This document shows, piece by piece, positions 28,686 to 36,930 of a DNA stretch of 37,085 nt. Each line of letters opens with the position of its first letter. Position 1 is the first letter of the stretch. The notes under the pieces are model-generated. The model was not told the origin of the DNA, did no database searches, and was given only the letters and a program-made list of their open reading frames with translations. The position numbers were made by a program, and so were the translations under genes. Source of the stretch: a virus; IMG/VR virus record IMGVR_UViG_3300007511_000059, positions 1 to 37,085 of that record; one strand, given 5' to 3'.

Positions 28686-30584
28686 ATGAGTAATATATAT
28701 AACGAACTTTTACCGAATATAGTAAGCTACTGGGATTTTAGATCTGGTGGTATTAACGATCGAATTGGTAGTAATCATTTAAGTTTTAATAGTACTCCTG
28801 TATTTCAAAACAAAAATGGTTTAAGCCTTGATGGAACTGACGATTATGTAACAGAAACAATTGCTAATTATCAAAGCAGTGATTCTACTGGTTCGGTTGT
28901 TGCATTGGTTAAAACAGAAGACGTTTCAGTTTCTCAAACAATTTTTCATTCAGGTGATACTGCTACAAATAATTATTATACAAGACTTACATTAGATACA
29001 TTGGGTCGTATAAACTGGGCACAAAAGAACAATGATACTGCTGATGAAATTAGGGGACAAACAGATATTTCTGGTAACGAATACCGTCTTGTTACATTAA
29101 CAAGTAGTGGAACAGCTTATACAATATATCTAGACAATGCTTCTGAAACAATTTCTGTTGATGGTGGTAGTAATAGCGGTGATTGGTTTGCTGACACAGA
29201 CAATAGAGATAATATTAATATTGGTGTTCAAAAAAACTCAACTGTTAATTGGTATTGGAATGGAAATATTAAATTTGTAATGCTGCTTGATAAGGCTCTT
29301 ACAGGGCAAGAAGTGGCAGAACTTTATGAAGCAAGTAAACAAGAATACGGTAACAAAGAACAAAAACAAAATTTCTTTTTACCAGAATCAGTTGATAATA
29401 GCGATTCAAGTCTTGTGGCAGGTTATAATATGGAAAGTGTTGCTGGTAAAGTACAAGATGTTACTGGAACATATCCTGGAACAATAGGAGGTAAAGTTAC
29501 ACAAACAAAAGGTATATTTGGGAATGGAGTACAATTTACGGGAACTGATGGTGATGAGATTGACGCAGGGGCGACCGACTTTGTTAGTACTGGTAATATA
29601 ACAGTATCAGGATTAATATTTTTAGATAGTTTTGGTGGTGGCAATGATGGTCATTTATTACATAATGGTAAAACAATAATGACTATTAATAATAGTGGTA
29701 TAATAAGAGTATCATCAGATGGTGGTGGTAATTATGCTGAATCAAATGGGGTAGTAGCATTAGGAGAGTGGAAACATTTAGTAGTTACTAGAACGTCAGC
29801 AGGTGTAGTTACACATTATCTTGATAGTGTTAGTGTGTCCAACACAACAGATTCTGGAACTCCTGTTGCTGGAAATCAAAATGTACGTATGGGAAATAAT
29901 AGTGCTGGTACTAGAGCATTTGACGGAATAATAGATAACTTCAGAGTATATAACGAAATCAAAGACGCTACCTGGGTAACCAATGATTACGCCAAATTCG
30001 CTGAAACATTAAATTTTAGAGATAGTTTAAAGGATGCTACAGTATCGCGTGCAAACGTTACTGCGGGACAACTTGAAAATACTGATTGGCAAGTTGATAG
30101 TGGAGCATGGCAAGTTAAATATGATAGCTCGGAAGACTTCAGGTACTACTCTTGTGAGACATTAGGAATAATTTATATGCCTAGTGATTGGGTATACGGA
30201 ACAGTTGAATTTAAATTAAAGAAAACCGAAACTACAGTTCCAAGAATTTTATTTGTTGCTGATGTTATTGGTAGTGAGGGGGCAACAGGACAAGATTCTT
30301 ATCAGATTGTTATACAGGCTGATGAGTCAATATTTTTAAGAAAATCAATAAATGGTACTGATACATCAATTGCTAATACGGCTGCTAGTACTGCTACTGT
30401 TGATACATGGCAAACATATAAGATAACTCGAAGATATGATGGACAATTTAATGTTTATTTAGATGAAGTTAATATAATAAGTAATCAAACTGAAAATACA
30501 ACGACAGCGTCTAAATACTTTTTATTAGATTTAGATGCAGGAGATCAAGTTACTGATATAATACAATACAGAGGAATAATATAA
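28686..30584 (+). CDS. Adhesin with LamG-type domains (632 aa)
   Basis: Two clear LamG-like domains at about 45-215 (GLSLDGTDDYVTETIANYQS, IKFVMLLDKALTGQEV) and about 245-425 (GVQFTGTDGDEIDAGATDFV, WKHLVVTRTSAGVVTHYLDS, IDNFRVYNE), and a third beta-sandwich at 455-630 with a similar concanavalin-like rhythm (YGTVEFKLKKTE, YKITRRYDGQFNVYLDEVNI). It is translated just after its LamG neighbour and likely forms host-binding spikes with it. No catalytic pair is visible, so binding rather than cleavage is favoured. Confidence 0.82.
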   Translation: MSNIYNELLPNIVSYWDFRSGGINDRIGSNHLSFNSTPVFQNKNGLSLDGTDDYVTETIANYQSSDSTGSVVALVKTEDVSVSQTIFHSGDTATNNYYTRLTLDTLGRINWAQKNNDTADEIRGQTDISGNEYRLVTLTSSGTAYTIYLDNASETISVDGGSNSGDWFADTDNRDNINIGVQKNSTVNWYWNGNIKFVMLLDKALTGQEVAELYEASKQEYGNKEQKQNFFLPESVDNSDSSLVAGYNMESVAGKVQDVTGTYPGTIGGKVTQTKGIFGNGVQFTGTDGDEIDAGATDFVSTGNITVSGLIFLDSFGGGNDGHLLHNGKTIMTINNSGIIRVSSDGGGNYAESNGVVALGEWKHLVVTRTSAGVVTHYLDSVSVSNTTDSGTPVAGNQNVRMGNNSAGTRAFDGIIDNFRVYNEIKDATWVTNDYAKFAETLNFRDSLKDATVSRANVTAGQLENTDWQVDSGAWQVKYDSSEDFRYYSCETLGIIYMPSDWVYGTVEFKLKKTETTVPRILFVADVIGSEGATGQDSYQIVIQADESIFLRKSINGTDTSIANTAASTATVDTWQTYKITRRYDGQFNVYLDEVNIISNQTENTTTASKYFLLDLDAGDQVTDIIQYRGII

Positions 30585-30600
30585 TTTAACTTAATATAAT

Positions 30601-30813
30601 ATGACTAATACAAGTAAGAAATACAATTTAAACACAACTGATCTAAAGAAGATCGGTGTCGGTGCGTTAATGGCGATTATAGGGGCGTTGTTAACTTTTC
30701 TGACTGAAACCCTTGGTGAGATCGATCTAGGCCAATGGACGCCTATAATCGTTTCTGGGTGGTCAGTGTTCGCTAACCTTATCAGGAAGTTCATTTCTGA
30801 TTATAGCAGCTAG
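30601..30813 (+). CDS. Small membrane protein, holin-like (70 aa)
   Basis: Two membrane segments (about residues 18-35, GVGALMAIIGALLTFL, and 47-62, TPIIVSGWSVFANLI) separated by an acidic loop, with a basic tail: a class II holin layout. It ends the block of adhesion genes and precedes several small genes. The minus-strand group near 5.4 kb also has holin-like proteins, so only one may be the real holin. Confidence 0.62.
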   Translation: MTNTSKKYNLNTTDLKKIGVGALMAIIGALLTFLTETLGEIDLGQWTPIIVSGWSVFANLIRKFISDYSS

Positions 30814-30820
30814 TATTTGC

Positions 30821-31097
30821 TGGAGAAGGTTCTTTGATAATTAGGAGGTGTCTCATGCCACGAAGTTTTGAATTATATGTTAAACATTTATTGTACAATA
30901 CTGTTTATGATTATGCTAAGGAAAGTAGAATGTTCTTTTATCATACTTGTGCTAATCATGTTTATATTAAAGCGATATTAAAGCAATGTTATAAAACAGG
31001 CTTTAAGAAAACTGAAATGGAGCAGCTTATAATTGATGCTATAAAGTGCGCAAAACGAGACGCTCTCAGATAAATAATAACAAACCAACCTTCTCCA
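30821..31097. repeat. Inverted repeat flanking a small gene (11 bp)
   Basis: TGGAGAAGGTT (30821-30831) has its exact complement AACCTTCTCCA at 31087-31097; with one mismatch the match extends to about 15 bases. The arms flank the 72-residue gene at 30855. As RNA they could form a long-range stem enclosing the gene; as DNA they could mark a transferred cassette. Confidence 0.7.
30855..31073 (+). CDS. Hypothetical protein with strong Shine-Dalgarno site (72 aa)
   Basis: The start is ATG at 30855, chosen because AGGAGGTG (30843-30850) stands 4 nt before it; a TTG at 30834 in the same frame is rejected. A canonical Shine-Dalgarno is exceptional in this genome, which suggests a different origin from the neighbours. 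The protein is basic and Cys/His/Tyr-rich (FFYHTCANHVYIK, KQCYKTGFKKTE), perhaps metal-binding, with a C-terminal helix. It lies inside an 11-bp inverted repeat. No family is recognised. Confidence 0.65.
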   Translation: MPRSFELYVKHLLYNTVYDYAKESRMFFYHTCANHVYIKAILKQCYKTGFKKTEMEQLIIDAIKCAKRDALR

Positions 31098-31128
31098 CCA
31101 AGTACAAAAAAGGAGGATATGTTTTAAT

Positions 31129-31463
31129 AAGAAGAGGAAAATTTATATGGAGGATAAACAAATGATAAGAGATAATGATTATTCGTTAGCTAATATTTTG
31201 AATATAAATAAACAGCTTGATAAAGCTAGAAATAAAAAACAGCTTAAAAAAGAATTAAAAGAAAACTTAATAGAAGCATTTACTGATAAAGATAAACTAT
31301 CGTTGCATGTAGCCGCATCGGATCCAGCTATATCAGCGACAATAGAACAATGTAGAAATGTAATGTTTAGACATGAGATTGTAGATTTTATGATTGATAC
31401 AATGTATAAAGATATATTTCAAACGAGATTCTCAACTATTTAACTTTTAATTTTCCTCTTCTT
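31129..31463. repeat. 15-bp perfect inverted repeat enclosing a small gene
   Basis: AAGAAGAGGAAAATT (31129-31143) is exactly complementary to AATTTTCCTCTTCTT (31449-31463). The left arm contains the AGAGG that serves as the weak ribosome site of the gene starting at 31147; the right arm starts 6 nt after its stop. A second nested pair, AAGGAGGA (31110-31117) and TCCTCCTT (31529-31536), lies outside it. As RNA, these could hide or expose ribosome sites. Confidence 0.75.
31147..31443 (+). CDS. Hypothetical basic protein inside nested inverted repeats (98 aa)
   Basis: A helical, Lys/Asp/Ile-rich protein with a basic helix (DKARNKKQLKKELKENLIEA) and a second half SATIEQCRNVMFRHEIVDFM. The ATG at 31147 has AGAGG 9 nt upstream, inside the left arm of a 15-bp inverted repeat whose other arm lies just after the stop. 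No family is recognised. The setting, a small gene bounded by matching arms, resembles a self-contained or transferred unit. Confidence 0.62.
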   Translation: MEDKQMIRDNDYSLANILNINKQLDKARNKKQLKKELKENLIEAFTDKDKLSLHVAASDPAISATIEQCRNVMFRHEIVDFMIDTMYKDIFQTRFSTI

Positions 31464-31562
31464 CATCCTTAAAGAAAGAAAATTTAAATATTAAAACAGA
31501 ATATTTTCAATTAAACTAATTAAATCTCTCCTCCTTAACCCTTATTACATAACAAAACTAAT

Positions 31563-31826
31563 ATGCAAAAAAATTTTATAAAATCAGCTCTTCATGAATA
31601 CTTTGAAGAAAGAAAGAATTGTTCAGGTAATGAAGTTATCATTGAAAGATTAGATAATTTAATTGAATCAAATAGTAAATCACATGGTAAGTTCTATGAA
31701 TGTTTAGAAAAATTATCTATTCGTGTAAGTAATAATGAGTTATTTAATTCAAAAATTAAAGTTTATCTTTCGTTAGCAGGATTAGCTTTAGTATCATTTA
31801 TAACTATATTTATTAACAAATTATAA
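31563..31826 (+). CDS. Tail-anchored coiled-coil protein, XhlA-like topology (87 aa)
   Basis: Residues 1-65 are helical (ERLDNLIESNSKSHGKFYEC, then EKLSIRVSNNELFN) and the last 20 residues are a membrane anchor (YLSLAGLALVSFITIFINKL). This is the layout of XhlA-type phage lysis-accessory proteins, a cytoplasmic coiled coil held by a C-terminal helix. It follows the holin-like gene by two small genes, which fits a lysis role. The sequence itself is not recognised. Confidence 0.62.
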   Translation: MQKNFIKSALHEYFEERKNCSGNEVIIERLDNLIESNSKSHGKFYECLEKLSIRVSNNELFNSKIKVYLSLAGLALVSFITIFINKL

Positions 31827-31828
31827 TC

Positions 31829-31966
31829 ATGCCTATATCAGTTAAAAAAGGTGAATCACAAAAACAATTCGTAGCACGTTGTATGAAGGTCGAAGCTTTA
31901 AGTGATAGGCCTAGTAAACAATCTTTAGCAATCTGTTTCGATACGTTTAGAAAACGTAAAAAATAA
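31829..31966 (+). CDS. Small protein with phage GES-Q...RC motif (45 aa)
   Basis: ATG at 31829 opens MPISVKKGESQKQFVARCMK and ends PSKQSLAICFDTFRKRKK. The pattern KKGES-x-QxF-x-RC, then QSxAIC, is one I recall as a recurrent small phage motif that often accompanies late genes, including ones fused to prohead proteases; the function is not established. It begins 2 nt after the previous stop. Confidence 0.65.
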   Translation: MPISVKKGESQKQFVARCMKVEALSDRPSKQSLAICFDTFRKRKK

Positions 31967-31984
31967 TATTTAATATAATTTATA

Positions 31985-32431
31985 ATGGCTACAGTCGGTA
32001 GGAAAATAAAACATGGATATTCTAAAAGAAATAAAAGACATAATTTGTATTATGTTTGGGCAGGAATGAAGCAACGATGTATTAATAAAAACCATCCTAG
32101 ATATAAAGATTATGGTGGTAGAGGAATAAATATTTGTAAACAATGGAATGAATTTGAAAACTTTTTAAAAGATATGGGGGAATCTTATAAAAAGGGTTTA
32201 ACATTAGATCGTATAAATAATAATGGAGATTATTGTAAATCAAATTGTAAATGGAGTACTCCTTTAGAACAAAACAATAATTCAAGAAAAAATAAATATT
32301 TCACATATAATGGTTTAACAAAAACATTATATCAATGGGCTAAATATTTAAATGTAAATCGTAGTACTTTAGCGCAAAGATATTATGTTTATAAATGGCC
32401 TATAGAAAAAGTTTTATCTTATAACATTTAA
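31985..32431 (+). CDS. HNH/AP2-type homing endonuclease-like protein (148 aa)
   Basis: Typical layout of a phage AP2-HNH protein: YYVWAGMKQRCINKNHPRYK then YGGRGINICKQWNEFENF, LTLDRINNNGDYCKSNCKWS with TPLEQNNN, and a C-terminal helix-turn-helix (LYQWAKYLNVNRSTLAQR). The LDRIxNNGxYxxxNCxW strand is the nuclease core. It lies between a small gene and the adaptor gene, as a free-standing homing gene would, and was probably acquired by transfer. No separate promoter is clear. Confidence 0.82.
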   Translation: MATVGRKIKHGYSKRNKRHNLYYVWAGMKQRCINKNHPRYKDYGGRGINICKQWNEFENFLKDMGESYKKGLTLDRINNNGDYCKSNCKWSTPLEQNNNSRKNKYFTYNGLTKTLYQWAKYLNVNRSTLAQRYYVYKWPIEKVLSYNI

Positions 32432-32435
32432 TATA

Positions 32436-33122
32436 ATGAGTACTGTAAGTACACAACTATCACAATTACGTACAAGATTTAAAAAAGATCCTAACGCTAA
32501 GGTTATTTCTGATGCACAATTATTAGTGTTTCTTAATGAAGCACAGGATATGATTGAAACACAGGTTGTTCTTCCTGCTATGCAAACTAATTCAACTATT
32601 ACTTTAGTTGCTGATCAGCAAGAATATTCTTTAGATTCTAGTATGTTTAAACCTGTTTTGTTTAGATATACAGCTAATGATCTTGTTCTTAAACAACAAT
32701 CATTCTTATCTATACAAAAGAGATTTAATGATTCTACTGGTACACCTGAAGAATATTATATCTTTGGTAATAAGATAGGGTTTTATCCTACACCGACAGC
32801 TAACGAAGCTGATGGTGTTAAATATTGGTATTTAAAAACATTAGATACTTTAGTTGAATCAGGAGCTGGATCAGGTGAAGCAACTACTTCTGAGATCCCA
32901 GTTAATTATCATTGGGTATTAGAACGTGGTGCTGAAATGTTAGCGTTCCAAATGATAGGTGATTTTGATCGAGCACAACAAGCTGAAATAAAATATAATC
33001 AAGGGATACAATCAATGATAGATCGTTATGCTATGCATTCAGATAATTATGATAGTACTTTATTTACTTTAGATGAAATGGAAGGTGAACGAGATAGGCT
33101 TTGGAATCCCTACGCGACTTAA
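32436..33122 (+). CDS. Head-tail adaptor-like protein (228 aa)
   Basis: The N-terminal half has helical SDAQLLVFLNEAQDMIETQV, then a beta region with SLDSSMFKPVLFRYTANDLV and a YYIFGNKIGFYPTPTANEAD motif common in phage adaptor proteins that bind the portal. The C-terminal half is helical (AEMLAFQMIGDFDRAQQAEI). The position, before the nozzle-like protein, agrees. It would dock on the portal and join the short tail. The subfamily is uncertain. Confidence 0.75.
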   Translation: MSTVSTQLSQLRTRFKKDPNAKVISDAQLLVFLNEAQDMIETQVVLPAMQTNSTITLVADQQEYSLDSSMFKPVLFRYTANDLVLKQQSFLSIQKRFNDSTGTPEEYYIFGNKIGFYPTPTANEADGVKYWYLKTLDTLVESGAGSGEATTSEIPVNYHWVLERGAEMLAFQMIGDFDRAQQAEIKYNQGIQSMIDRYAMHSDNYDSTLFTLDEMEGERDRLWNPYAT

Positions 33123-33139
33123 TAATTAATTAAACTTAA

Positions 33140-34687
33140 ATGGCAAAAGTAAAACCAATTACAATTAATAATATGGCTGGTCTAAACTTTGATCATCCTA
33201 CTCTTATAGCTGATAATGAATGGGCTGATTCTCAGAATATGATTCAAGGAAGGGACGGCCTTTGGGAAAACAGACAAGGAATTAAAACTTTTGATAATAC
33301 TGTTGGATCAAGTTCTAAGGTACATTCATTAAAATTTTGGGAATCAGAAGATGGAACCAGAAGATTAACTGCTGGTAGTGGTACAGCTTTATATTCTTAT
33401 GCTGAAGGAAGTTCTTATAATGACGGTACTTTTACTTCAAGACAAACAGGGTTTACTGATGCTGATAAATTTTCTTTTGCACAATATGGTGATAATTTAA
33501 TCGCTAGTAATGGTACAGAAAATATGTATTCTACTACTGATAATAGTACTTGGACTGAAAGATCAGGGGCTAATACTAGAGTAGCTAATTATATTCATTT
33601 CGCTAATGATACAGGATTTGCAGCTGATGTTAGTGGTGCTAGAAGTGTTGTTTATTATACTGCTTCTGTTCCTGGTAGTCCTTGGTTATTCCCTAATTCA
33701 GTTGCTATTGAAACTGATAATGGACAAGTATTAACAGGATTAACTAATTTAGGTCCTGTAATAATAGCTGGTAAAGAACGGAGTATTTATAGTGTTGATA
33801 TTGCTACACCTACCAGAGAACAATTAGATTATGGTGAAGGTATAAGTTCACATAGATCAATAGTTAAAGCATTAAATGCTGTTTATTTTTCTTCTGATGA
33901 AGGGATATTTACTTTAGGACAACGTACAGGAACAACAGGAAGTTTAGCTGCTACTGCTTTAAGTGAACCTATACAAGCATTATGGGAAAGATTAATTAAT
34001 AAAGATCAAATAGTAGGAACTTATTGGCCTGATAAAAGGGTTGTTCTATGGACAGTTGAGACAGCTGAACAATTATTTACTATAGTTTATAATATTAAAT
34101 TTGGTACATGGAGTTATTTTGTTGGTGTTAATGCACTTGATTATACTATTTATGAAGATTCAGCTGGTGATGAGCATTTAATTTATGGTGATGCTAATAT
34201 AGATAAAGTATCAGAATTGTTTCATCCTAACCGAGATGATGATGGAGGACCTATTAATTCAGTATTAACAACTAAAGCTTTTAATTTTGGTACTGATGCA
34301 CTTAAGAGAATTGATTTTATTGATATATCAGGATACGGATCAGAGTTAATGTCACTTGATATAGAATTATTTTTTGATGATGAAGAGATAGCTTCATTTA
34401 AAACTACAGTAACAAAAAGTAATTTTGTATCAGATTCTATTCCTAGTGGAGCACCATTAGCTGGTAGCCCATTAGCAGGTAGTGGCTTAACAGGATTTGT
34501 TAGAGCAGCTGATGATTTAGAAGTTAAGTATTGGATTACTAGAATCCCATTAGAAAAATTTAATTTCAGAACTTTACAAATAAAAATGTCTAACGGTCAA
34601 GCTGGTGTAAGATGGAGGTTTAGGAATATGGTAGCTAATGTAAGCGGACAACCAATAGATTTATTTGAAGAAGCATTAATTACATAA
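33140..34687 (+). CDS. Tail nozzle or hub-like beta-propeller protein (515 aa)
   Basis: Beta-rich with repeated blades: TRRLTAGSGTALYSYAEGSS, FAQYGDNLIASNGTENMYST, RSGANTRVANYIHFANDT and KERSIYSVDIATP, followed by an Arg/Phe-rich region (AVYFSSDEGIFTLG). The size and propeller-like repeats match the nozzle or stopper proteins of short-tailed phages that follow the adaptor. It would extend the portal channel. A TTAAT leader precedes its ATG at 14 nt. Confidence 0.75.
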   Translation: MAKVKPITINNMAGLNFDHPTLIADNEWADSQNMIQGRDGLWENRQGIKTFDNTVGSSSKVHSLKFWESEDGTRRLTAGSGTALYSYAEGSSYNDGTFTSRQTGFTDADKFSFAQYGDNLIASNGTENMYSTTDNSTWTERSGANTRVANYIHFANDTGFAADVSGARSVVYYTASVPGSPWLFPNSVAIETDNGQVLTGLTNLGPVIIAGKERSIYSVDIATPTREQLDYGEGISSHRSIVKALNAVYFSSDEGIFTLGQRTGTTGSLAATALSEPIQALWERLINKDQIVGTYWPDKRVVLWTVETAEQLFTIVYNIKFGTWSYFVGVNALDYTIYEDSAGDEHLIYGDANIDKVSELFHPNRDDDGGPINSVLTTKAFNFGTDALKRIDFIDISGYGSELMSLDIELFFDDEEIASFKTTVTKSNFVSDSIPSGAPLAGSPLAGSGLTGFVRAADDLEVKYWITRIPLEKFNFRTLQIKMSNGQAGVRWRFRNMVANVSGQPIDLFEEALIT

Positions 34688-34711
34688 CATTTAATTTTTA
34701 ATTTTTTAAAT

Positions 34712-36904
34712 ATGAGTGATTTTCCCAATAGAGCTAGAATAAATAATTTCGAGGAAGTATTATCTTCCCCGATAGATTCAAGCCAAACAACAGGAATAAT
34801 CTTATCTGATGTACCAGATTATACACCAGGTGAAACTGTACAATTTACTATTCTTGATCCACAAGGAATCGAGCATATATCAGCTACAGGATGGAGTACA
34901 ACTACTAATACTTTAAGTGGAGTAACAAGAGGATTAGCTGCTTATACTGGTGGCTCAAGTACAGCAGTAGCTCATGGTGCTGGTGTTAAAGTAGTTGCTG
35001 GTGTTTCATTCCAGAATTTAGATGATATTAATACAGGATTAGAATCAAAGGTAGATTTAACTGGTGATTCAATGACTGGTGATTTAGACTGGAGTTCAAC
35101 AACTAAACAAGGATTAGTTCTTAATAGTTTAACAACAACACAACGTGATGCTTTAGGAACAGCCACAGATGGAGCATTAATTTATAATTCAACTACTGGA
35201 ACTTTTCAAGGAAGAGATGGTGGTGCATGGGTTAATATTGATACAGGTGCTGCTTCAGTATCAAATGCTAGTACAACAGTAGCAGGTATAGTTGAAATAG
35301 CTACACAAACAGAAGCTAATGCTGGTACTGACGCTGGAGGAACAGGTGCACAATTAACCGTAGGGCCACCTGAATTAGCAGTAGCTATCCAGAATAGTAC
35401 ATATAATTTTGCTGCTGATGCAGAAGCTTCTGATACTTATGCTATTACTTTAGCTCCTGCTCCTGCTGCTTATGCTACAGGACAGAAATTTAGATTTAGT
35501 GCTAATACGGCTAATACAGGAGCTGCAACATTAAATGTTAATGCTTTAGGTGCTAAAACAATTAAGAAGTTTAATGATCAAGATTTAGCTACTGATGATA
35601 TTGAATCCGGTAGTATAATTGAAGTAATTTATGATGGTACTAATTTCCAATTACAAACACCGGTAGCATCAGAAAGTATCAACAATCCTACTAAAAGCTT
35701 TACTGCAGGAGAAAGTATTACTGCTGCTGATGCGGTTTGTTTAAAAGCAAATGAGGTAGAATATTTTGCACAATTAACAGAAGCTGATTTAGCTTTAGGT
35801 GATAGTAACGTAAGACGAAGATATGCTATTAAAGTAATACCTTCTGAAACAACATCAACATTAACAACAATGCTGTTTAGAGGTAAAGAGGCAGCAACAT
35901 CAACAATGACCTTAACTATTTCAATACAAGGAGATAGTTCAGGGGAACCTGATGGATCAGCAATAACTAATGGTACAGCAAATGCAATTGATACTAGTGG
36001 ATGGGGAGCAAGTTATGCTAACAGAACAGCGACATGGGCTGCTGCTCCTACATTAACAGCAGGAACAACTTATTGGATAGTATTTGAAGTAGATACAACT
36101 GATGCTGTTAATTATATTGATATAGGTGTTAATAGTTCATATGATACTAATTATTTAAATTTTACTAGATTGACTTATGATTTAGATGCAGGTACATGGG
36201 GAGGTTCAGTAACTAATGCAACACCGTTCTTCTGGTTTAATAGTCAAGTAAAATTATTGGGTATGAAAGTAGCTGTATGTGATGCTACTGATGGTGGTAA
36301 GACATGGGAGTTTATTGGATTCGCTAAAACAACAGTTGCAGCTGATGCTTCTGTAGATGTTTATTATGATCTTATTCCTGATTTAGGTAGTTTAAATCCA
36401 GGTGAAGATTATTATTTAAGTGAAACAGCAGGAGAAATTGTAACAACTGCACCTAGTAGTGAATATATAAATGGGACAGCTCCTACAAAATTTACTTATA
36501 AAATTGGTAGAGCTGTTTCTACTACTGAATTAAAAATTGAATTAGGCCAAAAACGTGTACTTGTTAGAGAATCATCTAGTTTTTCGGCAACAACCACACG
36601 TCAATATATTATTTGGTTTAAACCTGAGTTTATAAATGTTTATGGTGTTGGTGGTGCAGGCAATGATGCTGCATTTTCTTATGGATATGTACCATCAGAC
36701 GGAACTGATAAAGCAGTAGGTGTTAATGCAGACGCTGGTGGTGTCCATACAAGAAGTGCAAGCACTACTGAATCTTTAAAAGTAGTTATGAGTGCTGAAA
36801 ATTTTTCTGGTGCAGCTTCAAGTTTAGGAGGTGCTGGATTTACATATACATATACTGAAACTGGTAATGCTACAATGCAAGCTTTATTAGAAGCTCTTAA
36901 ATAA
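34712..36904 (+). CDS. Tail fibre or tail spike-like protein (730 aa)
   Basis: The N-terminus (PNRARINNFEEVLSSPIDSS, TTTNTLSGVTRGLAAYTG) resembles the attachment end of phage fibres, with SKVDLTGDSMTGDLDWSS being the usual collagen-like fibre signature. A Gly/Ser/Thr-rich shaft (TTVAGIVEIATQTEANAGT) and beta-rich heads follow. The C-terminus has a long Gly/Ala-rich beta domain. It precedes the two ejection proteins. It likely binds the host; no catalytic site is evident. Confidence 0.85.
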   Translation: MSDFPNRARINNFEEVLSSPIDSSQTTGIILSDVPDYTPGETVQFTILDPQGIEHISATGWSTTTNTLSGVTRGLAAYTGGSSTAVAHGAGVKVVAGVSFQNLDDINTGLESKVDLTGDSMTGDLDWSSTTKQGLVLNSLTTTQRDALGTATDGALIYNSTTGTFQGRDGGAWVNIDTGAASVSNASTTVAGIVEIATQTEANAGTDAGGTGAQLTVGPPELAVAIQNSTYNFAADAEASDTYAITLAPAPAAYATGQKFRFSANTANTGAATLNVNALGAKTIKKFNDQDLATDDIESGSIIEVIYDGTNFQLQTPVASESINNPTKSFTAGESITAADAVCLKANEVEYFAQLTEADLALGDSNVRRRYAIKVIPSETTSTLTTMLFRGKEAATSTMTLTISIQGDSSGEPDGSAITNGTANAIDTSGWGASYANRTATWAAAPTLTAGTTYWIVFEVDTTDAVNYIDIGVNSSYDTNYLNFTRLTYDLDAGTWGGSVTNATPFFWFNSQVKLLGMKVAVCDATDGGKTWEFIGFAKTTVAADASVDVYYDLIPDLGSLNPGEDYYLSETAGEIVTTAPSSEYINGTAPTKFTYKIGRAVSTTELKIELGQKRVLVRESSSFSATTTRQYIIWFKPEFINVYGVGGAGNDAAFSYGYVPSDGTDKAVGVNADAGGVHTRSASTTESLKVVMSAENFSGAASSLGGAGFTYTYTETGNATMQALLEALK

Positions 36905-36930
36905 TATATATTAATTAATTTATAATAATC

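Noticed and set aside
30834-30854. TTG at 30834 as start of the 79-residue form
   Set aside because: ATG at 30855 has AGGAGGTG at the right distance, and the TTG reading would place the Shine-Dalgarno inside the gene.
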